Source: Ichthyophonus hoferi (taxonomy: Eukaryota; Opisthokonta; Ichthyosporea; Ichthyophonida; Ichthyophonidae). From it: a stretch of 58,687 bases of DNA. Below, piece after piece: positions 1 through 14,132 of the stretch (position 1 is the stretch's first letter; each line of letters begins with the position of its first letter). Both the position numbers and the translations under genes were made by a program. The DNA lies in assembly GCA_002751075.1 (NCBI GenBank), contig NAOQ01000279.1, positions 32,601 through 91,287 on the forward strand. Direction: 5' to 3'. The notes beneath the pieces are model-generated. The model was not told where the DNA came from. It did no database searches and saw only the letters and a list, made by a program, of their open reading frames with translations.

Positions 1-2098
1 TCAGCCTTAAGCTGATTCCCCCGTTGTTAATCAACATATCTATGTAACCATGAATGGCAAGGGCCTCCTTCGCTTTGTCTAAATGGGGTAATAGATTTTA
101 ATTAGCTATTCTAACTGGCTATCATTCCCTGTACAACTGTGTATTCTATCAACCAATTAACTGGCTGTTCATTTTAGGCTTTCAAGCTATTAATCAAAAG
201 ACTCTAAACATAGATCAACTTGGTAACCTTTTTGGATTGGTTGGTCTGGATCAATTGCTATGGGCAAAAAGAAGTCAATCAAACAGTATAAATTTTAGTA
301 CAGGTTGACAAGAGGTCAGTGGACAAGTGGAAGAGAAAAGGTGGTGTATGTCCAATAAGAGCTGTACTTGATAAATAATCCTTTAATTGCTTGGGGCACC
401 AATTGTTTATTTCTACTTAATATTTTGTTTTGTTTTGACTGGCTTCCTTCTCCTCATAGTAGACTGTTAGTGATTATTATAATATAATGTAATATCTATA
501 ACAACTTTTTTATCAATCGTATATTTATTATTAACGGTATGCATGTGTTCATGGTATGTATATGGATGTATATATATATACGCCTGTGTGTATGTGTATA
601 TGAATAAAAAAAATATAGCCATAATATCACAGTAGGCATAGGTACATGGTGAGACTTACTTTGTTATAAACGTGGGCATCTTATATATATATCCGTATGA
701 AACAAAGTAAATGCATGTAAATACATGTATAAATATAGAAAAAGGGTGTAGTGCCTACATACATACCTGTTAGCGTATCTGTATCATTGAGGTCCAAAGG
801 CAATACCACCATAGGGTAGGTGGTTTCCTTGGCAACACTATCACCCACTAAGTGATCAGCCACATGTTTTAGACGAGCAACATCGCGCGAACTTATAATA
901 AGCTTGGCACCCTTCTCATAGAGTGTTATTGCTAGGGCTGGGACAGATAGAGGAGAAGAAAAAATATTAGATAAGGCAATTCGTAATAGGATATTAATAT
1001 TTTAATACGAGTATGTTAAGAGAGAGAAATAAACATATGTATAGAAAGAAAAAGGAATGATAAAAGAGCCTCAGGGAAATATAGACAAGATAAAAAACCT
1101 ACTCTAAAAAAATGCAACATGTAAAGGGATGGATATTGTAGTCAATACCTATCTTGCCTCTACTTACACATCCTAACACTCCCACTATAATATCAGGAAA
1201 ATCCATTGGAAACCACATCTTTTATCAAGTAGTAAAGAAAATGGAATGATATGTAAACGTCGTTTTTAACGCAAATCTACTTATATATATCGGCTTGAAT
1301 TTGTGCACGGGCACACAAACATGAAAGTATGTGCGTATAATTACTTGAAAACGGGCTTCTACTTACACAAACTAGACTAGACTAGACAACGCGGAAAATG
1401 ATGCGCAACATTGACATAAGCAAACACACGCAAAACCTCTTTATCCATTACATAGATATACAAACACGCGTATAGAATACAGCCTGGAAAAGGATTACGC
1501 AAATACAAACAAATGCCTTTTCGGGAATAGTCCATGTTCACATTTATTTAACACAACATATTCTAGTATAATGTTGAATCACGTACGGTGATCTTTGGTC
1601 ATTAAGGAATAAGAAGGACTCACCTTCCCCTATACCAGAGCTGGCTCCGGTTATCCATATAACCTTTCCCTGCAATATGTCGTGTTAAGTTTTTCTGCCT
1701 CAAGATTTGGTATTTCTGTGTATAGCTAGCTAGTTTCAACTGTTCCCGAACTTTTAAATTAGGATGCAAATATATCCTTTATCAGATACTATCTGCACTT
1801 TCTGGTTTATTAAAAAAAATCCATTATGAAACTCTGAATGAAAAATGATGTACAAAATAAATATAAGAGAGGGAAAGGGAAAATATCAATAAAGCCCGGT
1901 GTATAATAGCTAGGAAAGTATTCCCAAACCACAGCATACCTTTACATCGAAAGGCTTTCTCGGTTTAACTAAAGTGTATATGGCATAGACTGCACCTCCT
2001 ATTACTAGAAGGGACAGCACCTGGCCCTGCAACGATGAAAAACAATATGCAAACATAATACTCAACCGTAATTTCCACTTTTGCGTCCCGTTAACCAT
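1..2098 (-). CDS. Short-chain dehydrogenase/reductase, DHRS7-like (5' part; continues beyond window)
   Basis: Exons on the minus strand are 2098-1940, 1669-1624, 937-767 and 78-1, joined in phases 0, 1 and 1 by GT-AG introns; 151 codons are visible. The N-terminus has a hydrophobic stretch (about residues 26-43, QVLSLLVIGGAVYAIYTLV), probably a membrane anchor. The cofactor motif TGASSGIGE spans the exon 2/3 junction. VLPLDLND follows, the stretch that usually contacts the adenine ring, and then INNGGIS, the NNGG form of the SDR NNAG motif seen in DHRS7. The catalytic YxxxK should lie in the missing part. It is expected to be an NAD(P)(H)-dependent oxidoreductase of the ER or another endomembrane; the substrate is unknown. 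The start is uncertain: the ATG at 2098 keeps the frame open, but pyrimidine-rich sequence ending in CAG at 2031 also looks like an acceptor, so an extra 5' exon is possible. Confidence 0.85.
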
Positions 2099-5000
2099 AT
2101 GTAAACACTTATAAGCTAGATTGAGATGAAAAAAAGAGCATTCCTAATGGGATAATGGACTGCAATCAACTGCATGCTTTTAATTGGTAGACCCCAATTT
2201 TAATGAAATTCATTTCCTTTGTATTTATAGGTACCGATAGGATGTTAAAGTTACGATAGTTTATTGCTCAAATAAGAAATCCTAATATGGTTAATTCTAA
2301 TTTATTGGTTAATGATGTGTTAATGATGTGTTGATAAAGGGGGTTTTTCTTTACTTTAGCCATGGAGGTTGGACACATTTTCAAACTTATTCCTATTAAT
2401 TGTTGGTATAGTTTGGTGTATTGGACGAGAATATAAAACCATTATTAATAGTGCGGCGATTAAATCTTACATTAACCAATTGCTATTTTTCATCGTTTTG
2501 TTGTCTTATGTGCTTTAACAAACCTGTGACTTAAGTTTAAATAAATATGATATGGTATTTGTTTAAAAAAGATTTCTGTGATTACGGAGCAGTGGCCAAA
2601 ATTAATACATTTTAGGAGTAAAAACAAATAAATACTGGCCAATTTTTACGTGTCTGTGTAAACTGTGCTTTTTTTAATCAGCACACATGATATTTCTATT
2701 TTATTTTTATTTTTTAGAACCTGAATAGGAGTAGGGATACTCATAAAGTAATTGTAAGTATTAGACTAATTTAAGGAATAACTATTTAGGCCCCCAATTC
2801 TCTGTTCTTGGTAATCAATACAAACTTGAGAGTTCACCATACATCTATTTCAGCCTTTCAATTTTATGGTGCCCTGCTACTGGACTGGACTAATTGAGAG
2901 GCTTATAGGAGGATGGTAAATATTGAAGCAAAAGGATAACGAATCATATTTCGATCACGTGGTCATGCTCCAAGAAGAAATTGTTTTGAACATATTCCAA
3001 GTGTTTTAGTTCTTACTAGTAGTATTGAACTATAAATCCATGTATGCATATAAGAAATTGTATAGCAGAAAATGATAAACATGCAAATTTAATAAATTTG
3101 CATTTGAAAAACAAATTATTGTATAATCATCAAATTATTAGCTACATTAATCGTATTTTTTTATTTACTTTTTTCTTAGAAGTTTTATAGTTCTCATGGG
3201 AATCGTGTAAGTGATGGAACATGTGAGCACAATTTGAAGCAAACTATTATCCGCTGGATTGGTCTCTGACACGTTACAATCAGCAATGATTATTGATTTG
3301 GTTAGAACTTGGTGTGAATGAACAACAGAAAGCCAAAGAAGTACGCCGCTCTACTACTTTGTCTAATATATTATATACAGTACGTACTGCAGTGCAATAA
3401 GTAATTGTCGGGTGCAAGTTTAATGCATAAAAAATAAAGTTGTAAAAAGTTTTTGACTCCCATTTTGCGTATCTTGGAGAAAACCACAAGTATGGGATTT
3501 TGGAGGGTGGTGAGAATGGTGTTTGGCGTTTATTTATTTTAAACCATCGAGTAATCCAGACATCATTCTTTTTTATTAGGAGCTTCCAATAAACTAACAA
3601 GATTCCTTAACCAATATTGAGGGTCCATCCCAGTACATAGTTGCGATTAAAAACGTCATACCGAATACTGGCGTTCTTCAACAAGAATGTCAATGCACTT
3701 AAAGCAGCCAATAAATATCTTTCATCTTTGGTACCATTGAACTTACTGGCCGAATGATATGATGATTGATGATTCCGTAGAATCAAAACAATGATTCTCA
3801 AAATATACCAAAGTATTATATATTCAATACTATCTCTGGAGCTATTAAACAGCCGAATAACAACTTAAAGACCAAGACAAAAACAACAGATTCCAAATAT
3901 TAATGAACGATAAGGCAGCTCTTGCAAGTAGTTTCCAAATACCGAATCATTCCCAAGGCCCAATGATCTACTGGCGTCGAGTCTCGAAGCTCTAGTCGAG
4001 GAAGAAGATACAAAGGACATTACCATTCAGTAATTGCTGTTCACTCACTACAAGTAATAGTTAATACCCATTTAATTGCTATATTATCTTTACATGAAAT
4101 TGGTGGAATTCTAAAGCTCTAGTCTTTGATATTTGATCCAAGCTCTTACTAGTTTTTTTAATCAACAAATATGGAAGGATTACTGTCCTTACTATAGTTA
4201 ACTTGTATAGCGTGGGAGCATAAAGGTAGTGTTAATTTGGTAATGAATGTGAGGTTCGGGAAATCGTTAACCTTGTAACAGGAACTAAATGCGGTTTTCC
4301 AGCATAGTTGACATATAATAGTAGACCTTGATGATACAGTAACAGTTGAGAAACCATGGCTGTGGATAATAGGATTGCATATTTGGGTTTTAGGAGATTT
4401 GAGTATATAAATTGACAGTTATAAACTCACCTTAACCTAAATAATAAAATAAAAAGACAATCAATTCAATTAGTGAATAATATTATATAATATTATAGGG
4501 TGGTGTAAGGCGTTTTTGGGCCTCTTGAGGCACAAGCCAGCATTAAAAGATTATATAAGCAATGCATCTGTGGTTGGAATCTGTAGAACATAAATACATG
4601 AGATTGAAAGCAAATCATTTAGCCTGCCAGCACTCTTTTGACGACTTTTGAGTCATGGCCTAGTATGGTTGACATATTCACAAGGTATATAGCACTACTA
4701 TAAAATGAGAGTGCATAAAATACTCACCAATGGTTAAAAAATGTACCATCAGAATATTTTGAAACAATATAGTTCATGCCTATGAAGAACTCCAGTTATA
4801 TATTACTTTTCCCTTTGTGAGGGTAAGGTAATTGGACTACCATTTGGCATACATTTTTAAGGCAGAGACTATAATTATATAGATCATCAGATTAGTGAGC
4901 CAAAATCCAGAGTCATTTCTAGGCTATTATAAAATATGGACCTGGACAACGAGCTATTTGTGACCTCGTAGTCAACCAGAAAATATTGGAATCCAATTTA

Positions 5001-6152
5001 CCCTTTCGTTTTGATGTCTTCAGCCTCACTGACTGGGTGAATTTCCAGGCCAATCTCAGCATTCATTTCATAATACAGTATTTAAATACGATGCTATTAT
5101 TAAATAAAAGTGATATATTTTAATTGGGGACCATATCGTATAGAAATATTAGTGATAGTCTAGTAGATGGACTTGGCCTTTAACCAATATCAATCCTGCG
5201 CCACAAAACAGTAGGAACTTAGCACGTGCCCTTTTGATTCGATCATATGAGCCTCTTACCCACCCATATACGTAGAGTGATGATTGGTTAATAGCTGATA
5301 TCATTGGCCAAAGAAAGGAACAAGAATCAACAATGTATGACGGACGTGAAAAGACCAATCTTCATCTGGAATTGCATGCTTAAAGAGACCATAAAAATAT
5401 TATTCTCTAATCTTGAAATAATTAATTAAATTTATGATGATGTGCTAAAATATAATGATTTAAGTAGCAAATGTAAATCCATTTGTATTCTTTTTAAAAA
5501 TATATGCAAAGTTTTATTTACATACTTTTAAAAACATCCCAATATATGTACATTGAGTAGGGCTGGAGGTTGATGGTGATAAAAACATGGAAACTTAGAG
5601 ATACTATGTCATTACACTAATAGACGTTTTAAAAAGATCATTCATGATCAAAATACCATTGCAGTAAACATACAGCTCTAGGGAATACATCCATATATCC
5701 TCTAAAATGTAGCTTGATAAATTCAATAGTATAAATATGAAAAAATATTGAAATATATATATACGCATAGATTTATATTTAAAATGTCTCATAAAAAATG
5801 AACTCATTAAAAGACCTTTTAATTATATATGCGATAAATTGTGACCAATAGGAGCCATGACAGATTTTTAGCTTTCTCTGCCCACCTCTGTAGTACCCCT
5901 TAGCAATTGGTCCTTTGTGTATGAAACTTTCAGGAGGTCATACTCAAAAAGCAACGGAATGTATTCCCTGGAGGATTCGTGTTGATGTGACCTCTATTGT
6001 GTGTACGTATGTCTATAAAAGGGACTATGTTAGCTCAATAACATAAAAACCGTTATCTAGTTATCTATTGTTTGCTGGCTGTTAGCTATGGTTTTTTTGT
6101 TTGTTGTATAACTTCAAACCTTTAAATAAACACCTAAGGGGACAGCGTCAAA
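2099..6152. other. Divergent intergenic region between SDR and H+-ATPase
   Basis: AT-rich sequence between two genes that run away from each other, so both promoters should be here. ORFs reach at most 106 codons (minus strand, 3280-3600) and show no recognisable domain or codon structure. A short 12-bp tandem repeat (TTAATGATGTGT) lies near 2310-2335. No RNA gene or transposon ends were recognised. The part nearest the pump gene carries a CCAAT motif (5845-5849) and a TATA box (listed separately). Confidence 0.6.
6013..6021 (+). promoter_or_regulatory. TATA box of the H+-ATPase gene
   Basis: CTATAAAAG lies about 130 bp before the ATG at 6153, in otherwise irregular AT-rich sequence, with a CCAAT motif at 5845-5849 about 165 bp further upstream. 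The spacing leaves room for a 5' UTR of about 100 nt. This is assigned from motif and position only. Confidence 0.5.
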
Positions 6153-9100
6153 ATGTCCGAAAGTTACAATGGGTCTGTCGAGCTCGTAAACATTCAGGAC
6201 GAGCAAGATGATAAAAAAAAAGATACTCCAGGCTGGATGGCCTCGAAGGGTCTTACTACTGCGGGTAATACTTTTGCTTGTATTTTGGGTAGTGTGTAAC
6301 ATGGAGAAAGAAATCACGTGACATAATGTAATTAATCTTTAACTTCTAGTACCTCATGTCTTACTTCAAGTGAATTAGTCTTACACATAATTTGTCCATA
6401 CGGAGACATTTCTTGTTGGTGGTTTTCAGGTTGTAACTTTTTTTTTAAAAAAAAATTTTTTCTCTTCAGTTTCATAAAGGGAACTTGGCATATGTTTTTG
6501 TAATATCTCGACCCTGAGTTGGTCTTGAGGCTGATTTTCAAGCTCATAGCAAGGCTATTTCAATAACTATTCCTCCAGTTCATACGTCCTCTATCAAGTA
6601 GACCAGTAATATACAAATTTATTTCCAATATATTTTTTAATGAATTAATTTTAAATGAGATGGTAGGTTCACAACAAATAAATAAAAAATCATTGGCCAG
6701 ATAGTTTTTCAAACTGCTATTGCCAAGCCTTTAATATTTAATAAGTTATTTGTCACCCAAACAGAGGCTGAAGAGCTTATAAAGGAATGGGGACGCAATG
6801 AATTGTTGGAAAAAAGGACGCCATCATGGGTTATATATCTCATGCAGGTCAGTTTTGCGCTTTTTGCTTTTCTGTTACATGATAAGAGCATGTATAATGT
6901 AATTATGATCTGGCTTTATAATTTGTTTACCTAAATTATTTTTATGCGCTCATGGCCATTACTATACCTGCATGACTTTAGTGTCTCAAAAAATGTACTT
7001 TCCTCGTTATTACATTGAGCCTGAGTTGTCAGCTTTCCGACTGAACGTATATAATCTTGAAAATATTATCAAAGAGATAGATATATTGGGGTTCCCACTG
7101 CACTACATGCCTATTTAAATATTTACTGTAAGATTGGGTATGGCCTGCACTTACAAGGTGACTGTCTTATCAAGAAACATGAAATGGATAGAATACCTGT
7201 AAATGGGTCATGAAACTGTTATATATTGTTTATTACCATTATATTTCAATGTATTAACTCCTTTGATGTCTACTGAACTATGTAGTAATTGTGTGATATG
7301 AGGTGGCTCTAGTCTATTTGGAATTGAGGCTGTTTGCTTGCGTGGGATTCAGAAACGAGCTTTCCCCTTTGCCTTTATAGTGCGTTTAATGTGTATTTCT
7401 CTGACTCTTAAGTAAATATTCGGCTAAATGCATAGAATGATATTAACATCGCAATGATATATATATATCTGTCTCCACACTTAGTTGAAAGCACCCATGC
7501 CCATTATGATTTGGCTGGCCATTATTATTGAAGCTGCCATTCAAAACTGGATAGATATGGGTATTCTATTCTTCATTCAGTTTGCCAATGCCACCATTGG
7601 GTGGTACGAAATTGTAAAGGCGGCCAATGCAGTTGCCGTGCTTAGAGCCTCTCTTAAACCTGTAGCTACAGCCAAGCGTGACGGCAAGTGGATTAACACT
7701 GATGCTAGTGGGTTGGTGCCAGGTGATCTCGTACTTTTGGCGGCTGGATCTAGTATTCCAGCTGACTGCAGGGTATGCTGTCTTACGGACTACCTTTATA
7801 CCTATTTTCCTATTTCATTTGGCTTTCTTTTTAATTACTACGATTTATTTATTTATTTAGAAAATCCCTTCCAGACGCCACTGTACATTGTACATGTCGA
7901 TAGATTTCTTAGAATTATTACTTATATTTAAATATAGTGACTAGGTGAAGCAAGACTGTACCGAGTGGGCATAGGTTTATATAGATTCTCTACATTAGAA
8001 CATGACATGATAGCGTACTTTGAAACTTTGAAATGTGCAATATAAGCAATGGTAATTGCCAATGCAAGATATAATGTAGAAGTAAATATATCGGATGCGG
8101 ATGATCATATGCTTTTCTTCAAGGCTGTTCACGAATATTAGTGAGAGTTTTTCATTCTCGACCGTGTTAACATTCCTATCAGGCTTATTATCAATAATCC
8201 TGTTTCATGCACCGAAGTCATATAACGCTAATCTTTTTATTTCCCAGTAACAACCAATTCAGTATAAAGATAACTACATATTGACTGAAATTAGGGTTAT
8301 ATTTTAATCCATGTGTATAATATAGCAAAGAGATTTAAAATTTTATTACTGACTGCTCACTCTATCGCCACTCTATCACCATGTTTATTCTTAGATCAAT
8401 CATGGTCAGATCCAAGTGGACCAGTCTGCTCTTACTGGTGAATCTCTGCCTGTCACTATGTACGCTGGTGATGATGCCAAGATGGGATCTACTGTTACTC
8501 GTGGTGAAGTAGAGGGTACAGTGATTGATACAGGTATGAATACCTTCTTTGGCAAGACAGCCTCTATGCTTCAAGGTGGTGATAGTCTTGGAAACCTTCA
8601 GAAAATGCTTCTCCGTATTATGATGGTGCTGGTGGTTCTTTCCATTGTTCTTTGCGCCATTGCATTAACCTATCTGCTGGTCCGCGGGGAGCATCTTAAA
8701 GAAGCACTATCATTTGTGGTAGTATTGATGGTAGCTTCCATTCCCATTGCCATCGAAATTGTCTGTACCGCCACACTAGCCCTAGGGTCTCGTCAAATGG
8801 CTGGGCATGGGGCTATTGTCACCCGATTAACAGCGATTGAGGAACTAGCGGGGATGAACATGTTGTGTTCGGACAAGACGGGTACACTAACGCTTAACAA
8901 GATGGTGATTCAAGAAGATACACCTATTTACACTGATGGTGAGACCCAAACATCCATTCTTCAATATGCAGCCCTGGCAGCTAAATGGAAAGAACCAGCA
9001 CGAGATGCCCTTGACACCCTAGTGCTGGGGTCTGCCGATCTAGATTTACTGGATGACTACAAGCAGATTGATTACGTTCCCTTTGACCCTACTCTCAAGC

Positions 9101-12100
9101 GCACTGAAGGTACATTGGAGGGACCGGATGGGAAGGTGTTTAAGGTTACCAAGGGGGCACCCCAGGTGATTTTAGACTTGTGCTGGAACAAGGATGACCT
9201 CCGTGATGCCTTGTGGGGGAAGGTGAATGAGCTTGGAAGTCGTGGTATAAGGTCTCTGGCAATAGCCAAGACAGGTATACACATCTAACATCTAAAGTCC
9301 CATATCCATTATTTTCATAGTTCTAATACCTTTCTTTATCTTTCATTCCTTCAGTCTTGACCTCTCTGCTTGGTTTTCATTAAATATTTTTATATTATAA
9401 ATATTATTATTACTGATCTTTTTTTACCTTTTTTTGTTGTTGCTTGTTGTATAATACTATATTTTCTATCCCGATTGCTGTAATAACCTGCCTTTGTTAA
9501 TTTTTTTAGAACTTGTATAATGGTTCCTTCATATCCTTTATTATTTTGTATATTATGTTTGCTATTTCCTTTCTGCTACACTCTTTTTCCGTAATATACA
9601 TATCCATTATTGGCTTGCATATATCTTTTCTAACCATAATATGTTATATTTTACAATTAAATTCAAATTTCTCCTAATCATTCCCAATCACTCCTCATTA
9701 AAACCAGCAACCAATAATTAACACACACTTTCCAACATGATCTATCACCTATCACAGACAATGAAGGACGATGGAACATGCTAGGTATGCTTACTTTCTT
9801 GGATCCCCCTCGCCATGATACTAAGGAGACCATTGAAAAGTCTATGGAACTGGGCATTGATGTTAAGATGATTACTGGCGATCATGTATGCGTTTTTGTT
9901 TTTATTTATATCTCTTGCTCTTTATAATCTAATGAAACCTTGCATCACAGTCCAACCTTTACATACACAAGTGTAGCTGCATACATACATACATAAACAA
10001 GTCTTAACTTACATCATTTTCTTTTAAAAGGGAAAAAATAAGGTTGGTTAGGAAGTGCTCTATATTTTCAAGGCTCATTGTGTCTTAGCTACTAAGAGAT
10101 GATATAGTTTATATATATATCTTTATGCTTACTTATATTTATTTATACACAAATATAATGGGAGTTTGTTATGTATTCATGTTACAATGACAGTACATTA
10201 TATTACCGTATACATGCTATAATAGTATTAAACTACCTTTTAGATGCTATAATCTTTATTAACCCATTGAGTTATACTTATAACGCTATTCTTGTCAGCC
10301 CGTATTTCTTTTCCAACTTCACACATCCTATCCCCTACATTCTTGTTTATCTATTTCTTTATAGCCGGATTTTTTTTTTACCTCTATACTGTATCTGCTG
10401 AGCTTCCCCTTTTCTCTCCTATCATTTCTCTGTTCATCTTCCTATTATTTTATCTTTAAATCTCACAAAACTCAACTTCCCTCTTGTTTTTTTTTTCTTC
10501 CTTTTTTTTTTTTTTTTTTGTATTTTCCTCCATAGTATTCCCTTTCTTTTTATATACTTTGCTTTCCATGTATTATCTCCTATCATTTACAATTTACATA
10601 TTTTGACTTCACAGCAACTGTTATTTGTTGGGATTTACGCATTTCTTTTGCTTTGTTTAGCTCTGTTTTTTGCCCTTATAAGGAACATTCATTTAACAAA
10701 AAATGGATGCTAAGATTATAGTATACAATAACAGCACTTTAGTATTCCCTTTTACATATTAGAGAGACTCCAAGGCCACCCAATGCCACAACCTTTAAAT
10801 AAAAAAAGTCTTTTCATTAATAGGGTCGTCATATTATGGTATTAACATATATAGCTCCATCATCCATCTTGCAGAGTGTGATTGCCAAAGAGACAGCCCG
10901 GATGCTTGGTCTTGGGTCCGAGATCCACAGTTGTAAGAAAGTTGACCTACCAGGCCTTGACAGCGACAACAACATTCCCAGTGACTGTGTTGCTAAGTTT
11001 GGCCAATTGATTATTGAGGCCAACGGGTTCTCCGAGGTGTTTCCTGAGCACAAGTTCCTTATTGTTGAAGTCCTACGTAAGGTTGGATTTGCCTGTGGTA
11101 TGACGGGGGATGGAGTGAACGATGCTCCAGCTCTTAAACGAGCTGATGTGGGAATTGCCGTGTCTGGGGCTACCGATGCTGCTCGTGCTGCAGCAGATAT
11201 TGTACTGACTGATGAGGGTTTGTCAGTTATTGTACATGCCGTTACCATTGCCCGTTGTATCTTCAGGCGTATTCAGAGTTTCTTAAACTATCGTATTGTA
11301 CGTACAGTTTATAGCAACACCCATACTCTGCTATCCTATGCTATCTGATACTATACTATACTATACTATACTACATGTCTGACTTCTGATCTTTATATTC
11401 TATGTTCGTTCTGTTTCTAGTTCACTTTCTATAATTTTTGTTCTTTACTTTATATTCTTAGGTCTTTGAAGTTTAATACATTCGTATTGCTTTAGTTATT
11501 GTTTTATTGTTATTGCCCCCTCAGATGTCTTATTTCTTTACTATCTGCTTCCATCTACTTGTATTTGAACACTTTTCTTTTCTCGGAGTTTTCACACAAA
11601 TAGGGAATATTTAATTAATGCTTGTATATGGTCTATGCATGTTTGGTTAAAAGTATTAAAAGTACTTAATAAACATTCATATATATTACACTTTAGATGG
11701 ATACCAGGGAAGCAGTGGATAGTATTTATTCAACTCTTTTACCCAAACCTCCATACCTACCTACCTACTTACTCATCTGCTTACCTACATATACACACTA
11801 ACGCTATCTTACCTTCAAACAGGCGGCTACTCTTCAACTTCTAACCTTCTTTTTCATATGTGTGTTTGCCTTTGAACCTAAAAGTTATTGGGATAAATTC
11901 AACAGTGTAATGGACCCTCCTCAAGAGGAATGGCCAACATTCTTCTCCCTGCCTGTACTCATGCTAATGTTAATTACCCTTCTAAATGACGGGACCCTAA
12001 TCTCCGTTGGGTATGACAATGTAACCCCCAGTGCCCGACCTGAGAAATGGAACTTGAGAGTGCTGTTTATAGTATCCATTGTGCTAGGCACGGTGGCCAT

Positions 12101-14132
12101 GGCTTCCTCCATTCTTCTGGTTACCCTGGCTTTTAACAGTTGGGATCCTGACGGTCTATGGCAGAAAATTGGTCTTTCTGGTCTTGAATACGGCCAAATC
12201 ATCACTATGATCTATCTCAAGGTATCTTTATCTGATTTCCTGACTCTATTCAGTGCTCGTACAGTCGGTCCCTTCTGGGAAACACGTCCTGGCTATCTCC
12301 TTCTTAGTGCTGCTGCCTGTGCCCTGACTATATCCTCTGTGGTAGCTAGTGTGTGGCCTATTGGCAAGACAGATGGCATCCCTACCATGGGTCTGGCCCT
12401 CGGACCCTATAAGCTTTATCCACTGTGGATTTGGATCTACTGTATTTTCTGGTGGTTTGTCCAGGATGCATGCAAGGTCGGTTTAATGTCTTTACTTACC
12501 CACATCCACACCCAACCTTATACTCCTATGTAATGTCATTTTTGTTTTTATATCTTGAAACTAACTACTACTTACTAATAGAAAATATCCATCGACCTCA
12601 CTATTGGTATATAGTATAGTATATGGGTGGATTAGCGAATAAATAAATTTCTGAATCCTTAATGCTATGAAATAAACTCTACAGTATACTCTTGACAAAC
12701 GAATATATTAAGGTTTTAGAAAGAACACTTAAAACGATATGCATAAGTTTGCTACCTAATGGACTTAGTATATATATATAGTAATTGTGGCACAGAATTC
12801 TTTTTCTCTCACAATCTAATTATCTAACCAAATACTACAATGCCGGCTTAATCAATTAGTGATTCTTCATATTTCGCATATACCTTGCCCACCCACACCT
12901 CTCAACCTATATTTCCTATTTAACACTAGCCACCAATCCCTATATATATTCACTGCAGGTGTTAACCTGGTACCTAATTATCAAGTTTGATGTCTTCAAA
13001 GCTCGTACAGCCCGGTTAGTCAATCTTCGCGAAGCATTGTCCTTGGCAGAAACCCATCCTGTAGCCCGACCCTCTGTGGGTATGGTGGAGTCTAAACTGA
13101 TAAACCGCAAAGTTGATAATGTAAATGCGACCATTGACAAATTAGCTAAAGATAATCCTCAGAATCCAGCCTACTTGCAGATCAAGGAGGTATGTACATA
13201 TGCATCTATCTTATCTATCTTCCTATTTATCGGTTATCGGTTTTTATTCAAGTTTCTCGCCTGTCATTGAAAAAATTTCCGATAGATATGTTTCCCTTAG
13301 CTGTTAAAGTCATTGCGATTATATGTGTCTTTTTCTTATGGTGCTAAATCTATTGACTGTGCATTTCTGATTATTTTTCTAACGCTTGTTTGGTATCTTG
13401 CATTATTTTATTGGATTTCTAATTCACTACCCTTTGATATATACACTTCCCTTACTTTCTTTATCTATCTTTTCTTCCACCTCACCTCTTAAGTTTGTTT
13501 TAATATCTTGATACACGCGTCCACAGCCAAACTATTTTATGTCTCTTTATGTCTCTACACACCTACACACTTAATTACACTTAATTACACTGACGTAGAC
13601 ATACAAACACTTATCAACCATTCAAAAAAGCCCCCTCCCTGTATCACGCGATCACATAACTAACCGTTAATTCTCTTCTCCCAACCTATTTGTCCGACAG
13701 AACCTGGACAACATCAAGAGGTCGGTAGAGCGAGGTATAGACCAAGTCCGATCCACCACCGACCTGGGTCGTCCCTCTGTAGCGTCTTGTGGCTCTATTG
13801 GCACCCCCTGTCGCTCTATTGGCACTCCCCGTCGCTCTCTTGGTGCACATCCCTCACCTGGTGGAACTGCAATAGATTCCAATATGGAGGAAGGACATCC
13901 AGAGAATACCGTAATTGCCTCGCTAGAGGTGGCCGTAATGAATTTGCCTAACCGTGAACGTAATGAAGTCACAAAACAAATAGACGAAGTATTACAAGTT
14001 GCTGACAAAGCCACTGAGCTGACTGCATCGGCCGGCGTGGATATAGGCTCTGAGGACATAGGTGGTTCTAATACAGCCAGTACTGTCAGCATCGTTCCTG
14101 CAAGGCACAACATACGGAGCTATGATGCATGA
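6153..14132 (+). CDS. Plasma-membrane H+-ATPase (P-type ATPase, subfamily IIIA)
   Basis: Nine exons: 6153-6264, 6765-6847, 7485-7772, 8395-9274, 9758-9885, 10875-11297, 11823-12476, 12959-13189, 13701-14132; all junctions are GT-AG and keep frame. The product is about 1076 residues. It should pump protons out of the cell using ATP and energise the plasma membrane. Landmarks: N-terminal cation-ATPase domain ([19 protein letters not shown], about 35-53), M1/M2 in exon 3, TGES (175-178), M4 IPIAIEIV, phosphorylated D321 in CSDKTGTLT, nucleotide-binding KGAP (414-417), DPPR, TGDH (494-497), hinge TGDGVNDAP (574-582), and M6 LLNDGT with the Asp conserved in proton pumps. Ten membrane segments fit. 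The tail after M10 is about 190 residues, much longer than in plant or fungal pumps, and lacks the plant YTV end; it may be a regulatory domain. IPIAIEIV resembles protist/algal rather than fungal enzymes. No stop or broken motif is seen. Confidence 0.95.
13788..13850 (+). repeat. Three 21-bp in-frame repeats in the H+-ATPase tail
   Basis: Three tandem 21-bp units encode [14 protein letters not shown] and RRSLGAH. Two of the three serines have Arg one residue before them, and the first two units have Thr-Pro, so the block offers basic-directed and proline-directed phosphorylation sites. It sits in the cytosolic C-terminal tail, shortly after the start of the last exon. Confidence 0.8.

Noticed and set aside
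3280-3600. 106-codon minus-strand ORF before the H+-ATPase gene, with a helix-turn-helix-like phrase on the opposite strand
   Set aside because: No conserved motif on either strand that can be defended and no splice partners.
10482-10519. Oligo-T runs in H+-ATPase intron 5 taken as a retroposon tail
   Set aside because: Low-complexity T-rich intron sequence without a unit, target duplication or coding remains.
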